Shown: piece after piece, positions 39,375-49,395 of the stretch
Layout of the letters: every line of letters starts with the position of its first letter
How positions within the stretch are numbered: the first letter of the stretch is position 1
Source of the DNA: Mycoplasmatota bacterium
Lineage (GTDB): Bacteria; Bacillota_I; Bacilli_A; Acholeplasmatales; Acholeplasmataceae
Direction: 5' to 3'
Assembly (NCBI GenBank): GCA_018622495.1
Contig: CP076021.1
Location: forward strand, 1,426,501 to 1,490,500
DNA length: 64,000 nucleotides
Translations under genes and position numbers: made by a program
Notes under the pieces: generated by a model
Told to the model about the DNA's origin: nothing
Database searches by the model: none
Seen by the model: only the letters and a program-made list of their open reading frames with translations

Positions 39375-40376
39375 TAATACATTTAAACTTCTAAGCACAA
39401 CAATAATCATAAATATAGTCAGCACAGAGCCTATACATGTCCAAACAACAAGCTGCCCAGCTAATTGTTCATCATTATCCATTTCTGATGCCATAATCAC
39501 TGAAGACACAGCAACTGGTGAAGCAAATAATGCAACTAACGCTGGAAACATATTATCAAATTGATTATATCTAAGTGACATAAAATAAGCTATAGATAAT
39601 AATAAACCGGGCGCTATCACAATACGCCATAGAGTCCCTGAAATAATTTGATTTTTAAGTTTTTTAATTACAGATATTTCAAATTGTCCACCTAAAGCAA
39701 TAAGTGCTAGTGGTGAAGCTGTTTGACTAATCCATTGAATTGATTTATATAAAAAGGGTAATTGATTTTCAATTGTAAATACTCTAATATCTTCAGTATT
39801 TAATGGAATAAATGAGCGTATAGCAACGACAAATATACCAATAAACACTGCAATAATTAATGGGTTTTTTAATACACTTATAAAAATAGCTTTAGGACTA
39901 ACTTTACCAAATTCATTTTTTTGAAACAATGATAAACTTACAACAGCCATTATATTATTTAATGGAATTGCAATAGCAAATAAAATTGACATCATTTCTA
40001 TAGCTTGTTCACTTCCTAAAGCCTGTGCTAAAGGAAGACCAATTAATGCAAAGTTTGATCTAAATGAAGCCTGTAGAATGACCCCTTTTTGTTTTGAATC
40101 TTTGACAAATAATATAACCCAAAGCAATGCAAGAAAAAAAATGACAAACAATCCAGCAACAGCATAAATTATAATCATCCAATTAAGATTTGATAAATCA
40201 TTAATTGCATATATATTAAAAAACAATAGCACCGGTAGTGCTATTCTAAAAACATATTTATTCAACTGACTAAAGAATATATCATTAAACACCTTAAAGT
40301 GTTTTAATAAATAGCCAAAGACAAACAAAATAATAATTGGTAATACAGCATTTAAAGCGAAAAGAAACGCATCCAT
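39372..40376 (-). CDS. AEC-family transporter (auxin efflux carrier type)
   Basis: 334 residues, about ten membrane segments, in two halves with a central loop. Start 'ALNAVLPIIILFVFGYLLKHF' and 'IDDLSNLNW'-style second segment are typical of AEC permeases that export or import organic acids such as malate. 'ASFRSNFALIGLPLAQAL' is the family's first motif. No substrate can be read. The 3' end shares a terminator with clpB. Confidence 0.85.
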   Translation of the reverse strand: MDAFLFALNAVLPIIILFVFGYLLKHFKVFNDIFFSQLNKYVFRIALPVLLFFNIYAINDLSNLNWMIIIYAVAGLFVIFFLALLWVILFVKDSKQKGVILQASFRSNFALIGLPLAQALGSEQAIEMMSILFAIAIPLNNIMAVVSLSLFQKNEFGKVSPKAIFISVLKNPLIIAVFIGIFVVAIRSFIPLNTEDIRVFTIENQLPFLYKSIQWISQTASPLALIALGGQFEISVIKKLKNQIISGTLWRIVIAPGLLLSIAYFMSLRYNQFDNMFPALVALFASPVAVSSVIMASEMDNDEQLAGQLVVWTCIGSVLTIFMIIVVLRSLNVL

Positions 40377-40432
40377 AAATTTACCTTCAATCTAATTTTA
40401 ACTACCTTACTATTTTAACATAACCCTTAGGT

Positions 40433-40456
40433 AAAAAAAAGAAGCTAACGCTTCTT
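40433..40456 (-). terminator. Terminator after the DUF2188-type gene
   Basis: GAAGC / GCTTC extended by A and T runs (AAGAAGCTAACGCTTCTT); the minus strand ends in a T-run. Confidence 0.6.
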
Positions 40457-40959
40457 ATTTTTCAGAATAATCTTGTTTTCTAATTGAACCATCAACTTTA
40501 TGAATAACAATTGACGCATCTTGATTATCAGCTAATCCTTTTGCAAAATCAATAGCTTCTGCTTGTGTTTGAAAATACTTAATTGTTTTTTGAGATCCTT
40601 CTTTTCTAACACGCCACTCTTTGAATCTAGCAGATTTTTTATCTTTATTTTGAGAAACATGATACTTAGCTGCTTTTGGTTCTTCTTTTTTAGCAGGTGC
40701 TTTTTTTGCAGGTGCTGATTTTGGTTCTTCTTTTTTTGCAGGTGCTGGTTTTGGTTCTTCCTTTTTCACTGGAGCTGCTTTTGGTTCTTCTTTTTTAGCA
40801 GGTGCTTTTTTTGCAGGTGCTGATTTTGGTTCTTCTTTTTTTGCAGGTGCTGGTTTCGGTTTTTCTTCTTTTGAAGTTTCAACTGCTTCTCGCTTCTGCT
40901 ACTTCTACTTGTTTAGCTGCTTCTTTACGAGCTTTTCTTTTTCTAAAAAAATTAAACAT
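40455..40959 (-). CDS. Lys/Ala/Pro/Glu-rich protein with DUF2188-like C-terminus; one frame break
   Basis: The ATG at 40959 opens 'MFNFFRKRKARKEAAKQVEV', then frame shifts near 40890 at 'AEAEAVETSKEEKPK' (a CAGA read as CGAGA). The corrected protein is 167 residues. Middle part is a long repetitive tail of 'PAPAKKEEPKSAPAKKAP' units, coded by two near-identical copies 105 bp apart. The last 60 residues ('KYHVSQNKDKKSARFKEW' ... 'QTQAEAIDFAKGLADNQDASIVIHK') match the small DUF2188 fold. Family function is unknown; similar tails bind nucleic acid or anionic surfaces. Confidence 0.78.
40668..40860. repeat. Two copies of an ~88-bp direct repeat, offset 105 bp
   Basis: Units at 40668-40755 and 40773-40860 are nearly identical in DNA and encode the same Pro-Ala-Lys-Glu-rich peptide. 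Such in-frame repeats can change number by slippage. Confidence 0.8.
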
Positions 40960-41052
40960 AAGTAAAATCCCCTTTTCTATTATTTAACTTAATTATAATG
41001 TCATAGAAATCAAAATACAAGTTAACAACATTGAAAACTTACAAAAACATTA

Positions 41053-41078
41053 AAAAACACCCCGTTAAGGGTGTTTTA
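41053..41078. terminator. Terminator downstream of the flotillin gene
   Basis: AAACACCC (41055-41062) pairs with GGGTGTTT (41069-41076). A-run before and T-run after; effective for the minus-strand flotillin transcript. Confidence 0.8.
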
Positions 41079-41096
41079 ATTATTTGATTTTATTAA

Positions 41097-42524
41097 TTAC
41101 TCTTTAATTTCTTCATCTTCTACAACATTTGGAATTTCTTTTGTTTCTACATCTGCTTTTTTCTCACCTAAAAATTTTGGTAAATCCATACCAGCCATGT
41201 TAAATAACTCATTCATTGGAGGAATAGATTTCATTAAATTTTGTGCGAAATTAGCTGTTGATGAAGAACCGTCTTTAGAACCTGAATCCCAAACAGTAAT
41301 TTTATCAAATTTAAGATTTTGAATAGCTTTAACTTGAATTTCAACAAGATTTTCAAGTTTATCAGCAATAAGTAATTTAATAGCTTTATCAGCATCTTCA
41401 TTTGCGGCTTTCACTAATAATTCAAAACCTTGAGCTTGTTTAGACAAGATTTCCAAACTACCACGTGCTTCAGCATCAAGTTTTGCGAATATTGCGTCTG
41501 CTTGACCTTTAGCTTCACGTCTTAATACTTCTGCAGCAGCTTCAGCAGCAATTTCTTGTTGCTTTTTATCGATTTCAGCTTTAACAATAACATCAGCTTC
41601 AAGTGTTGCTTTTTCACGAGCTGCACGAGCTAACTCAGCATTTTGTTCTGCAACATATGCTTGTTCTCTAGATTTAGCTTCTGCAGTTTTTTCTGCAACA
41701 GTTGCTCTTCTTAATGATTCAGCTTCAATTTCACGACGATCCGCATCAGTTTTAGAAATTTCTGCTAAAGATTTATTTTCACCTTCAACTGCGGTTGCAT
41801 TTGCTGATGCTACTTGAACTCTTTGATCTCTATGTGCATTTGCTTCACCAATAGAACCATCTCTATTTTTTTCAGCTACAGATTTTTTCGCATCATTAAT
41901 TGCTTTTGCAGCAGCTTCTTTACCAAGTGCTTCAATATATCCAGATTCATCATTTATATCGGTAACATTAACATTAATTAATCTTAATCCAATTTTCTTT
42001 AATTCTGATTCAACATTACCACTAACAGCTTCTAAAAATTTATCTCTGTCGGTATTAATTTCTTCAATATCCATTGTTGCAACAACTAATCTTAATTGAC
42101 CAAAAATTATATCTTTTGCTAATTCTTGAATTTCAGTTAATTGAAGACCAAGTAAACGTTCTGCAGCATTTTGCATAACACCTTGTTCTGTTGAAATTGC
42201 TACTGTAAATCTTGAAGGTACATCTATACGAATATTTTGTCTTGATAACGCATTTGCCAAATCAACTTGAATTGACATTGGTGTTAAATCAAGAAATTGA
42301 TATGCTTGAATAAATGGCCATATAAATTTTACCCCACCATGAATACAGTTTGCTGATTGTGATACACCATCAACAGCTTTAACACTACCATAAATCACTA
42401 AAATTTTGTCTGAAGGACATTTTCTAACCCTAGATACAATAAATATTAGTACCATTGCAATAATCACAATCACTGTGACAATAATACCAATTACTGAACC
42501 TGGATCGACTGCTAAAATATACAT
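41097..42524 (-). CDS. floT: Flotillin-like SPFH membrane-scaffold protein
   Basis: 475 residues. Single N-terminal membrane helix (about 8-30), SPFH domain (about 40-200: 'GGVKFIWPFIQAYQFLDLTPMS', 'GQLRLVVATMDIEEINTDRDKF'), then a long Ala/Glu-rich coiled coil (about 205-370: 'AEAKSREQAYVAEQNAELAR') and a C-terminal tail. Matches bacterial flotillins (YuaG). It organises fluid membrane microdomains and partner proteins. Overlaps nfeD by 1 bp (TAATG), the classical nfeD-flotillin pair. Confidence 0.93.
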   Translation of the reverse strand: MYILAVDPGSVIGIIVTVIVIIAMVLIFIVSRVRKCPSDKILVIYGSVKAVDGVSQSANCIHGGVKFIWPFIQAYQFLDLTPMSIQVDLANALSRQNIRIDVPSRFTVAISTEQGVMQNAAERLLGLQLTEIQELAKDIIFGQLRLVVATMDIEEINTDRDKFLEAVSGNVESELKKIGLRLINVNVTDINDESGYIEALGKEAAAKAINDAKKSVAEKNRDGSIGEANAHRDQRVQVASANATAVEGENKSLAEISKTDADRREIEAESLRRATVAEKTAEAKSREQAYVAEQNAELARAAREKATLEADVIVKAEIDKKQQEIAAEAAAEVLRREAKGQADAIFAKLDAEARGSLEILSKQAQGFELLVKAANEDADKAIKLLIADKLENLVEIQVKAIQNLKFDKITVWDSGSKDGSSSTANFAQNLMKSIPPMNELFNMAGMDLPKFLGEKKADVETKEIPNVVEDEEIKE

Positions 42525-43132
42525 TATTTTTCTCCTTTATTATTTTTAACCATTAAAATGGTTTGATCATAAACACCTACAACTAAAACATCTTGATTAA
42601 CTAATATATCATCTTTATCTTCAGTCATCGCGTCAATTTCTGCATAACGACCACCAAGCAATAAATTAACTTTACCTTTACCAGTTTTATCTTTTGGAAT
42701 ACGTAAGTATACTGTTGCATGTTTACCTACAGCTTCTTGATAAATAATATTACCAGAAGATTCTAATTTCATTGCTTGTCTTAAAGCATATGCAAGTAGT
42801 AAAGCTGCAATTAATCCTGCGATGGCACCAATAACACCAGCAAGCCATACTTGATCAACAATATCTATAAATAATATCGTTACCCAAGAACCCATACTAA
42901 TAAAAGCGAGTGTTCCTCTAATCGTAAATATTTTTAATCCAGCGATATCACTGAAAGGCTCATCATTAATGCTATCAATGTCAAAATCGACATCTAAATC
43001 ATCAATACCATCAAAATCGCTATTATCAAAACCAATAAGCATGAGTAAAATCAAAACGATCATAATAACCGTTGATGTTACTGCAACTATAAACAATACT
43101 TGTTGTAAATCTGTATAATTATCCCACCACAT
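42524..43132 (-). CDS. NfeD-like membrane protein (YuaF type)
   Basis: 202 residues: N-terminal helix, acidic loop 'DNSDFDGIDDLDVDFDID', three more helices, then an OB-fold-like C-terminal domain ('EAVGKHATVYLRIPKDKTGK', 'YDQTILMV'). This arrangement matches the short NfeD proteins encoded with flotillin. It is upstream of floT in the same operon. Function in membrane organisation is inferred from the pair. Confidence 0.85.
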   Translation of the reverse strand: MWWDNYTDLQQVLFIVAVTSTVIMIVLILLMLIGFDNSDFDGIDDLDVDFDIDSINDEPFSDIAGLKIFTIRGTLAFISMGSWVTILFIDIVDQVWLAGVIGAIAGLIAALLLAYALRQAMKLESSGNIIYQEAVGKHATVYLRIPKDKTGKGKVNLLLGGRYAEIDAMTEDKDDILVNQDVLVVGVYDQTILMVKNNKGEK

Positions 43133-43189
43133 TTTAAAGCCCCCTTTAAGTCTGTCATTTGATTATATTTTATCATAAAGATTAATATT

Positions 43190-45154
43190 TTAATGCGTTT
43201 CAAACCATTTTGTAATCTCTTTTAATCTTTTCATTCTGGCTTGTGGTTTACCCCCACGTGATAGCTCATGCGTTTCACCTTTAAACCATACAAGTTTCGT
43301 GTCAATTTCTTTATATTGTAAAACACTATAAAACTGCATTGCTTGTTCAATAGGACATCGATAATCTTGATCTGAATGAATAAACAATGTTGGTGTTTTT
43401 ACTTGATCTACATATTTTAAAGGAGATTGTTCCCACATAAGGTCTAAATCTTTAATTGGTGTTGCTGCTGTTTGATCTTTAGCAAAATAGAAACCAATAT
43501 CAGATGTTCCAAAAAATGAAACCCAATTAGAAATACTTCTTTGTGATGCAGCAGCTCTAAAACGGTCAGTATGACCTACAATCCAATTTGTCATAAATCC
43601 ACCATAAGATCCACCAGTCACATAAAGTTGTTTTTTATCTATTTGTGGATTTCTCTTTAGAACGTAATCAACAAAACCCATAATATCATCGTAATCTATT
43701 GTGCCATATTTCCCTCTAATGTCTGCAAAATCATTACCTTTACCATCAGAACCTCTTGGATTACAAAAAGCAACGACATATCCTTGGTTAGCCCAATATT
43801 GCATCTCATGATAATAATTTGTACTATAAATTGTTTTTGGCCCACCATGAATATCTAAGATCATTGGATATTTCTTGTCTTTACTATAATCTTCTGGAAC
43901 AAGTGTAAATCCTGTAACTTCATGGTTTTCTTTTTTAAGTACATATTTTTTAGGTCTTGAAATATAATAATCTTTTAATGCTCTATAATTCAAACGTGTA
44001 AGTTGTTGTTCTCTTCCGTGATTAAATGCATATATTTCTTGAAGTCTTTGTTTTAGTGAAGCAACAAAATATACTTTATCTTCAACCATGGTTAATCCTT
44101 CAAGTGCCCCATAAGCTTCATACATGATTTCTAATGACCCATCTTTGTTTAATGATTCTAATACAGTATGATCATCTACTGTGGAAATAAATATAATACG
44201 GTCTTTATCAGCAATAACTTGTGGTTGACCACCAAGTCTAGCATCTGAACCTGTTGTATTTCCAATAGTTTTTCCAAATGAAGCAAACAATACTAAGTCA
44301 CCATCTATAATCTTATAAAAATCATCATTTTGATTAAGTCCATATGCCTCATGATTATTTGCTGCACAAACTAATTCATCATTAAGTAATTGTATCCAAG
44401 AGATACCATATTCAGATTTATGATAAAGAAAAGTTGTTTGTTTTGTTTCTATATCATATTGATAAACATAATCATATAGTAATCTTAATTTACTTTGTGG
44501 TTGCCCTAAATAATAAATCGATTTTTCATCTTTAGATAATATCATTTGCCCAACATTAACTTTTTCATCATTAATGAGTGTAAATGTTTTTTCATTAATA
44601 TCATATAGATATATTAATGATCTCGCATCATTAACAAATCCTCTACCATTAAAATAGAATGGTACTTTATCTATATCTTCATATAGATATTTTTCTTTTC
44701 TAGTTTTTAAATAATTCTTTCTTCCTTTTTCATCAGCGAAAAATAATATTTCATCCTCTTTAGTAATTTGTGTACGTAAAATAAGCTTACTACCTAATAC
44801 TTTTTCAATCTTAACTGGAATCGGGAATTCATAGGCTTTTTCAAATCCCTTGTTTTCAATATGATATCTATAATAAATAGCATGCATATCTTTTTTCTGT
44901 TTTTCTTCAGTCTTATTTTTTGTATAAGGGAATAAAACTGTATCGTCATCTTCCCAAATAAATTGCCCATTTGTTTTTAAATGAACGATTTTTGACATCT
45001 TATAATTTTCAATTTTATATAAATCATATCCATAGTTGTTTTTTTCCAAATCAGCTTTCGCACTTAAAAATGCGAGCTTTGATTGGGAAGGATTCGCCTT
45101 CATTTCTGAAATATATTTAAATTTTTCGAACAAATCTATTGTTATTTTTTCCAT
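43190..45154 (-). CDS. S9 family serine peptidase (prolyl oligopeptidase/acylaminoacyl-peptidase type)
   Basis: 654 residues. N-terminal beta-propeller (about 1-380) and C-terminal alpha/beta-hydrolase. 'MILDIHGGPKTIYS', nucleophile Ser in 'YVTGGSYGGFMTNWIVG', Asp in 'LFIHSDQDYRCP', His in 'FKGETHELSRGGKP'. No signal peptide. It should cleave short peptides after proline or release acylated N-terminal residues in the cytoplasm. Monocistronic. Confidence 0.92.
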   Translation of the reverse strand: MEKITIDLFEKFKYISEMKANPSQSKLAFLSAKADLEKNNYGYDLYKIENYKMSKIVHLKTNGQFIWEDDDTVLFPYTKNKTEEKQKKDMHAIYYRYHIENKGFEKAYEFPIPVKIEKVLGSKLILRTQITKEDEILFFADEKGRKNYLKTRKEKYLYEDIDKVPFYFNGRGFVNDARSLIYLYDINEKTFTLINDEKVNVGQMILSKDEKSIYYLGQPQSKLRLLYDYVYQYDIETKQTTFLYHKSEYGISWIQLLNDELVCAANNHEAYGLNQNDDFYKIIDGDLVLFASFGKTIGNTTGSDARLGGQPQVIADKDRIIFISTVDDHTVLESLNKDGSLEIMYEAYGALEGLTMVEDKVYFVASLKQRLQEIYAFNHGREQQLTRLNYRALKDYYISRPKKYVLKKENHEVTGFTLVPEDYSKDKKYPMILDIHGGPKTIYSTNYYHEMQYWANQGYVVAFCNPRGSDGKGNDFADIRGKYGTIDYDDIMGFVDYVLKRNPQIDKKQLYVTGGSYGGFMTNWIVGHTDRFRAAASQRSISNWVSFFGTSDIGFYFAKDQTAATPIKDLDLMWEQSPLKYVDQVKTPTLFIHSDQDYRCPIEQAMQFYSVLQYKEIDTKLVWFKGETHELSRGGKPQARMKRLKEITKWFETH

Positions 45155-45212
45155 AAGTTCACCCCTTCACATTGTCTACATTATAATATAATGTAAGCAT
45201 ATAGTAAACAAG

Positions 45213-45246
45213 AAAAGGGATGTTCTACCGAAAAACATCCCTTTTT
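45213..45246. terminator. Terminator after the M29 aminopeptidase gene
   Basis: AAGGGATGTT (45215-45224) pairs with AACATCCCTT (45234-45243), with A-rich left and T-run right sides. Minus-strand aminopeptidase ends at 45250. Confidence 0.75.
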
Positions 45247-45249
45247 GCT

Positions 45250-46485
45250 TTATATAACGAAATTTCCTTTTTCAAACACTTTAACTTCTTGATTGTCTTG
45301 AGTTACACCTGTAATTGTCATATCTTCGCTACCAAACATGAAATCTACATGGTTAAATGAGTTATTATAACCTCGTTTTTCTAGTTCAGCAATTGGTGCA
45401 CCAATACCATCTTTAATATTCATTGGATATGCTCTACCTAAAGCCATATGGCATGAAGCATTTTCATCAAATAATGTATTTAAAAATAGTATGTTTGTAT
45501 TTGAAATTGGTGAATCATGAGAGATTAAAGCAATTTCACCAATATATCTACTTCCTTCGTCTGTATCTAATAAACTTTGAAGTGTTGCTTGTTCTTTTTC
45601 AGCAGCAAAATCAACCACTTTACCATCTTTAAATTCTAACCAAAATTTATCGATTAATTTACCTTGATAATTTAAAGGTTTTGTAGAATAAACTCTACCT
45701 TGCGTACCAAACTTATAAGGCATTGTAAAAGATTCTTCAGTTGGAATATTTGGGTTAAAATATGTACCATTAGCAGCTACTTCTCCGCCACCAGCCCAAA
45801 TATGATCTTTAACTAATTCTACTTTTAAATCTGTACCTAATTTATTTTTAAATGTTAAATATTTAAAATTATAATTATTTAAAACTTTATTGTGTTTCAA
45901 TAATACATCGTTATGTTTTGCCCAAGCTGCAATTGGATCATTATCAACAGTCACACGACTTGCATCAAAAATAGCATCCCATAGTTTTTGCATAGCTTCT
46001 TCTTCATTTAGTTCTGGAAAAACTTGTTTAGCCCAAATAACATTTGGTTGAGATACGATTGTCCATTGTGATTTATTTCCCATCATATGCTCACGCCAAA
46101 AGTGAACAGCTTTACTTGATGCGATCATTGCTTTTTGTGAGCGTTTTGGGTCAACATCTTTTTGTAAACCAGGAATAGGTGAAGATATTGAAATAAAACA
46201 TGCATTACTATCAACAAAATATTGATATTGATTAATTAAATATGCCGGTATTTCTTCAAGTGTTTCCTCAGATGCATAGGTTAAAAAGTCTTTTGACATG
46301 TATTCATCTGACCATACAGTAAAAACTCTTTTTGCACCTGCAAGATATGCTTGTTTAGAAATTTCTCTTGCAAGTTCTTTTGTTTCTGTCGATGTTCTAA
46401 TTACGACATTTTGTCCTTTGTTCACATTAACACCAACTTTTACTGCTAATTGTGCTAATTTAACGATTCTTTCTTGATTTGACAT
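45250..46485 (-). CDS. M29 family aminopeptidase
   Basis: 411 residues, standard for thermophilic aminopeptidase T/AmpS. N-terminal 'LAVKVGVNVNKGQNVVIR', metal-binding region 'EESFTMPYKFGTQGRVYST', 'GEIALISHDSPISNTNILFLNTLFDENASCHMALGRAYP' contains the conserved His/Glu/Asp ligands, and 'FNHVDFMFGSEDMTITG'. It removes N-terminal residues from peptides using divalent metal. Confidence 0.92.
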   Translation of the reverse strand: MSNQERIVKLAQLAVKVGVNVNKGQNVVIRTSTETKELAREISKQAYLAGAKRVFTVWSDEYMSKDFLTYASEETLEEIPAYLINQYQYFVDSNACFISISSPIPGLQKDVDPKRSQKAMIASSKAVHFWREHMMGNKSQWTIVSQPNVIWAKQVFPELNEEEAMQKLWDAIFDASRVTVDNDPIAAWAKHNDVLLKHNKVLNNYNFKYLTFKNKLGTDLKVELVKDHIWAGGGEVAANGTYFNPNIPTEESFTMPYKFGTQGRVYSTKPLNYQGKLIDKFWLEFKDGKVVDFAAEKEQATLQSLLDTDEGSRYIGEIALISHDSPISNTNILFLNTLFDENASCHMALGRAYPMNIKDGIGAPIAELEKRGYNNSFNHVDFMFGSEDMTITGVTQDNQEVKVFEKGNFVI

Positions 46486-46545
46486 TTTTTATACACTTCT
46501 TTCTATCATTGATTTATATATATCATAACATTTTTTAACTTTATA

Positions 46546-46574
46546 AAAAAGTAGACTATATAATATAGTCTACT
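46546..46574. terminator. Hairpin terminator between pyk and the aminopeptidase gene
   Basis: GTAGACTATA (46551-46560) pairs with TATAGTCTAC (46564-46573); A-run on the left becomes a T-run for the minus strand. Just after the pyk stop at 46604. Confidence 0.75.
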
Positions 46575-46603
46575 TCACATAATTTATTAATACTTAAATC
46601 GAG

Positions 46604-48026
46604 TTATTCAGGAATAGTTACAATTCTAAGTGAGTTAGTTGCACCATGTTGTTGTGCATAACCTGAAGTTATTATAATTTGTTGACCTGCTTTATATCCT
46701 TCTTGCTTAGCAACTTCACAAGCTGCGCTATCATATTTAGTATAATCTGTAACATCTTCTCTAAATACTGCAGTTACACCCCAGTAATATGCAAGTTGAT
46801 GACAAGTATCTAAATGGTCAGAAATTGCGATTATAGGTACTGAAGGTCTAAATTTACAAATTCTTCTTGCTGTCCCACCAGTTTCAGTAAATGCAATAAC
46901 TGCAACAACATTATCTAATGATAATGCAGTTTGAGAAACTGCGATACCGATAGCATCATTTACTGTACCTTGTGATGTTTTAATTGAACGATTTAAAATA
47001 TCATCATAAGGGATACTATTTTCAATCGCTTTAGCAATTGTATCCATTGTTTGAACTGCTTCAATAGGATAATCACCTGCAGCTGATTCACCTGATAACA
47101 TAATGCCATCTGAACCATCTAAAATTGCATTTGCAACATCTCGATGCTTCTGCACGTGTAGGTCTTGGTGAATGTGTCATTGATTCTAACATGTGAGTTG
47201 CAGTAATAACTGGTTTACCTTTTTCATTTGCTAATTTAATAATTTTCTTTTGATATAGTGGCACTAATTGTGTTGATACTTCAACACCTAAGTCACCACG
47301 TGCAACCATAACGCCATCAGATACTTCTAAAATACCTTCTAGGTTATCTACACCTTCTTGATTTTCAATTTTAGCAATTAATTCAATATATGGTTTTCCA
47401 GCTTTTTTCAATATTTCTCTAACTTCTAAAACATCTTCTTTACGTCTTACAAATGATAATGCAATCATATCAACATTTTGTTCTGCAACAAAGACAATAT
47501 CATCATGATCTTTTTGAGAAATAAATGGCATTGATAATTTAGCATTTGGTACATTAACACCTTTACGTGTTTTAATAACACCCGGGTTATTAATTTCACA
47601 AACTAATACACCATCTTTTACTTCTTTAATGTTTAATTTCATCTTACCATCATCAATAAGTAAATAATCACCTACTGAAACATCGTTGTATAATTCATCA
47701 CAGTCAACATGAAATCTTTTGTTATCTCCCAATATGTTTTCTTTATGAACTTCAACAATATCGCCTTTTTTAAATGTAGCTTGATCGTTTTTGAATTGTC
47801 CACATCTGATTTCAGGACCCTTAGTATCTGCTAAGACTCCAATAAATTTACCCTTTTCTTTAGCAACCTTACGAATCATAGCAATTCTTTGGCCATGTTC
47901 ATCATGATTTGCATGAGAAAAATTCAATCTTGTAACGTTCATACCAGCATCCATCATCTTGCCAATCATCACTTCACTATCGATTGCAGGACCAACTGTA
48001 CAAACAATTTTTGTTTTTCTAGTCAT
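46604..48026 (-). CDS. pyk: Pyruvate kinase, frame broken once
   Basis: Starts at ATG 48026 after AGGAG ('[18 protein letters not shown]'); the longer frame start is not needed. Motifs: '[15 protein letters not shown]', '[16 protein letters not shown]', '[12 protein letters not shown]', '[24 protein letters not shown]' and, in the next frame, '[21 protein letters not shown]'. The break near 47142 is one extra base where 'TRAEASDVANA' needs CAGATG. Corrected length is 473 residues. It makes pyruvate and ATP from PEP, the last step of glycolysis. The long C-terminal regulatory domain is normal. Monocistronic. Confidence 0.93.
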
Positions 48027-48091
48027 ATTTATTAAAACTCCTATCTTCTTTTTCAAGTCTATTATACCATTTACATTTTATTTTCATAGAA

Positions 48092-48133
48092 AAAGCCTAT
48101 TCTTGAAAACATTTACATTTAAGAAAAGGCTTG
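48092..48133. terminator. Terminator in the degV-pyk gap
   Basis: AAAAGCCTATTCTT pairs imperfectly with AAGAAAAGGCTT; oriented to end the minus-strand degV-type transcript. Confidence 0.6.
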
Positions 48134-48145
48134 TAATTTATATTT

Positions 48146-49022
48146 TTATCGTGGTTCACCTAAGAAAAACACTGCAATTGTACCCGGACCAGAGTGTGCA
48201 CCAATAACGGGACCTATCATTCCAAAAATAATTGTTTTAACACCAATTTCTTTTTGAATTAATTCAGCAGTAAATTTCGCATCTTTTTCATCATCACCAT
48301 GAGAGATAAATATTGTTTGATTTTTTGGATCAACAATACGCTCTTTCATTAATTCTACAAGTGTTTCAAGTGATGTGCGTCTACCCCTTGCTTTTTTAAT
48401 AGGTACTAATTTACCATCATTAGTGACATGTAATACTGGTTTTACTTTTAGTAATGTACCAAGTAATGCTTGTGTCCCTGACAATCTTCCACCTCTTTTT
48501 AATGTGCCTAAATCATCAACAGTGAACAAGTGACATAATTGTAATTTATGTGCTTCAACCCAACTTGCTACTTCATCAATTGATTTGCCTTCACTTGCTT
48601 GTAAATAAGCATAATGAATAAGTAATCCAAGTCCCATTGAAGCGTAAAGTGAATCAACAATAACTATTTTGTTATCTTTATATTCTTCCGCAAGTGTTTC
48701 AGCAGCTATTTTAGCTGATTGCACTGTACCTGATAATGCCGAAGAAAAACCAATATATAAAATATCTTTTCCTTGTTTTAAATAAGGTTCAAAAAAATCT
48801 AAAAACTCGCCAACGTTTACTAAAGAAGTATTTGCAACTTCTTTGTCTCGAAGTGCTTGATAAAAAGATTTAATATTTAAGTTTCTTCCATCAGGATAAT
48901 GATAAAAGACTTTTCCTTTTAATTCAACAGATAATGGAATTATTTTTAAATCCATATCCTTAACTTGTTTTTCAGTTAAATCACTACAAGAATCATGCGA
49001 CGAAAACAAAAGATGGTTTCAT
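48146..49022 (-). CDS. DegV family fatty-acid-binding protein, probable frame break near the start
   Basis: 292 codons when corrected. ATG 49022 follows GGAGGA and opens 'MKPSFVFV', then the frame shifts near 49005 into 'DSCSDLTEKQVKDMDLKIIPLSVEL', the conserved DegV start. Further: 'GFSSALSGTVQSAKIAAE', 'YASMGLGLLIHYAYLQA', 'LGTLKRGGRLSGTQAL', 'HSGPGTIAVFFLG'. DegV proteins bind fatty acids as part of fatty-acid kinase. The break is probably another read error but here the local context is less clear than elsewhere. Confidence 0.82.
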
Positions 49023-49156
49023 GGGTAATCCTCCAATTATATTTAGGTATATTGCTATTTTATCATGTTAAAAACATTTTTGTAAACTAAATGGATTTTA
49101 ACGTGTATCATTAATGATATAAATATTAGTAAATACGTTTTCATAAATTTTTATGA

Positions 49157-49185
49157 TTGCATAAAAATAATAATCATGTTACTAT
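49157..49185 (+). promoter_or_regulatory. Promoter of the amino-acid ABC operon leader
   Basis: -35 TTGCAT (49157-49162), 17-bp spacer, -10 TACTAT (49180-49185), just before the structured leader. Confidence 0.55.
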
Positions 49186-49191
49186 TTGAAT

Positions 49192-49380
49192 ACACAAAGC
49201 AAAACCGCTTTGATTTCCAAGATAGGCTATTAAGTCCTTGAGTATATCAAGATGAATTAATCTTCGATACTTAACGTTTATAGTCCTTGAGTATAGAAGA
49301 TATTTTTTTTATTTTCTTTTTTCAAGGATGCTGACGTTCCTTGTTATATCAAAGTCTCGCTTGTGAGACTTTTTTTTTAA
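49192..49380 (+). ncRNA. Structured leader with terminator upstream of amino-acid ABC genes (unassigned riboswitch/attenuator)
   Basis: About 190 nt. A closing stem CTTTGAT (49208-49214) can pair with ATCAAAG (49348-49354). The latter abuts and overlaps the terminator stem AAAGTCTC / GAGACTTT followed by nine T (to 49378). Inside are two copies of AGTCCTTGAGTATA (49233-49246 and 49282-49295), a TTAAGT/ACTTAA stem, AAGAT/ATCTT, and a hairpin CAAGGA...TCCTTG (from about 49323). TCCTTGA of the repeats is also complementary to TCAAGGA, giving alternative folds. It lacks L-box or T-box signatures. The RBS (AAAGGAGAG) follows the terminator. I do not recognise a known class. Confidence 0.6.
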
Positions 49381-49395
49381 AAAGGAGAGAAGAAA

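Noticed and set aside
49192-49380. Leader as a second lysine riboswitch or T box
   Set aside because: It lacks the L-box core and the TGGNACCGCG antiterminator element; only general attenuator features remain.
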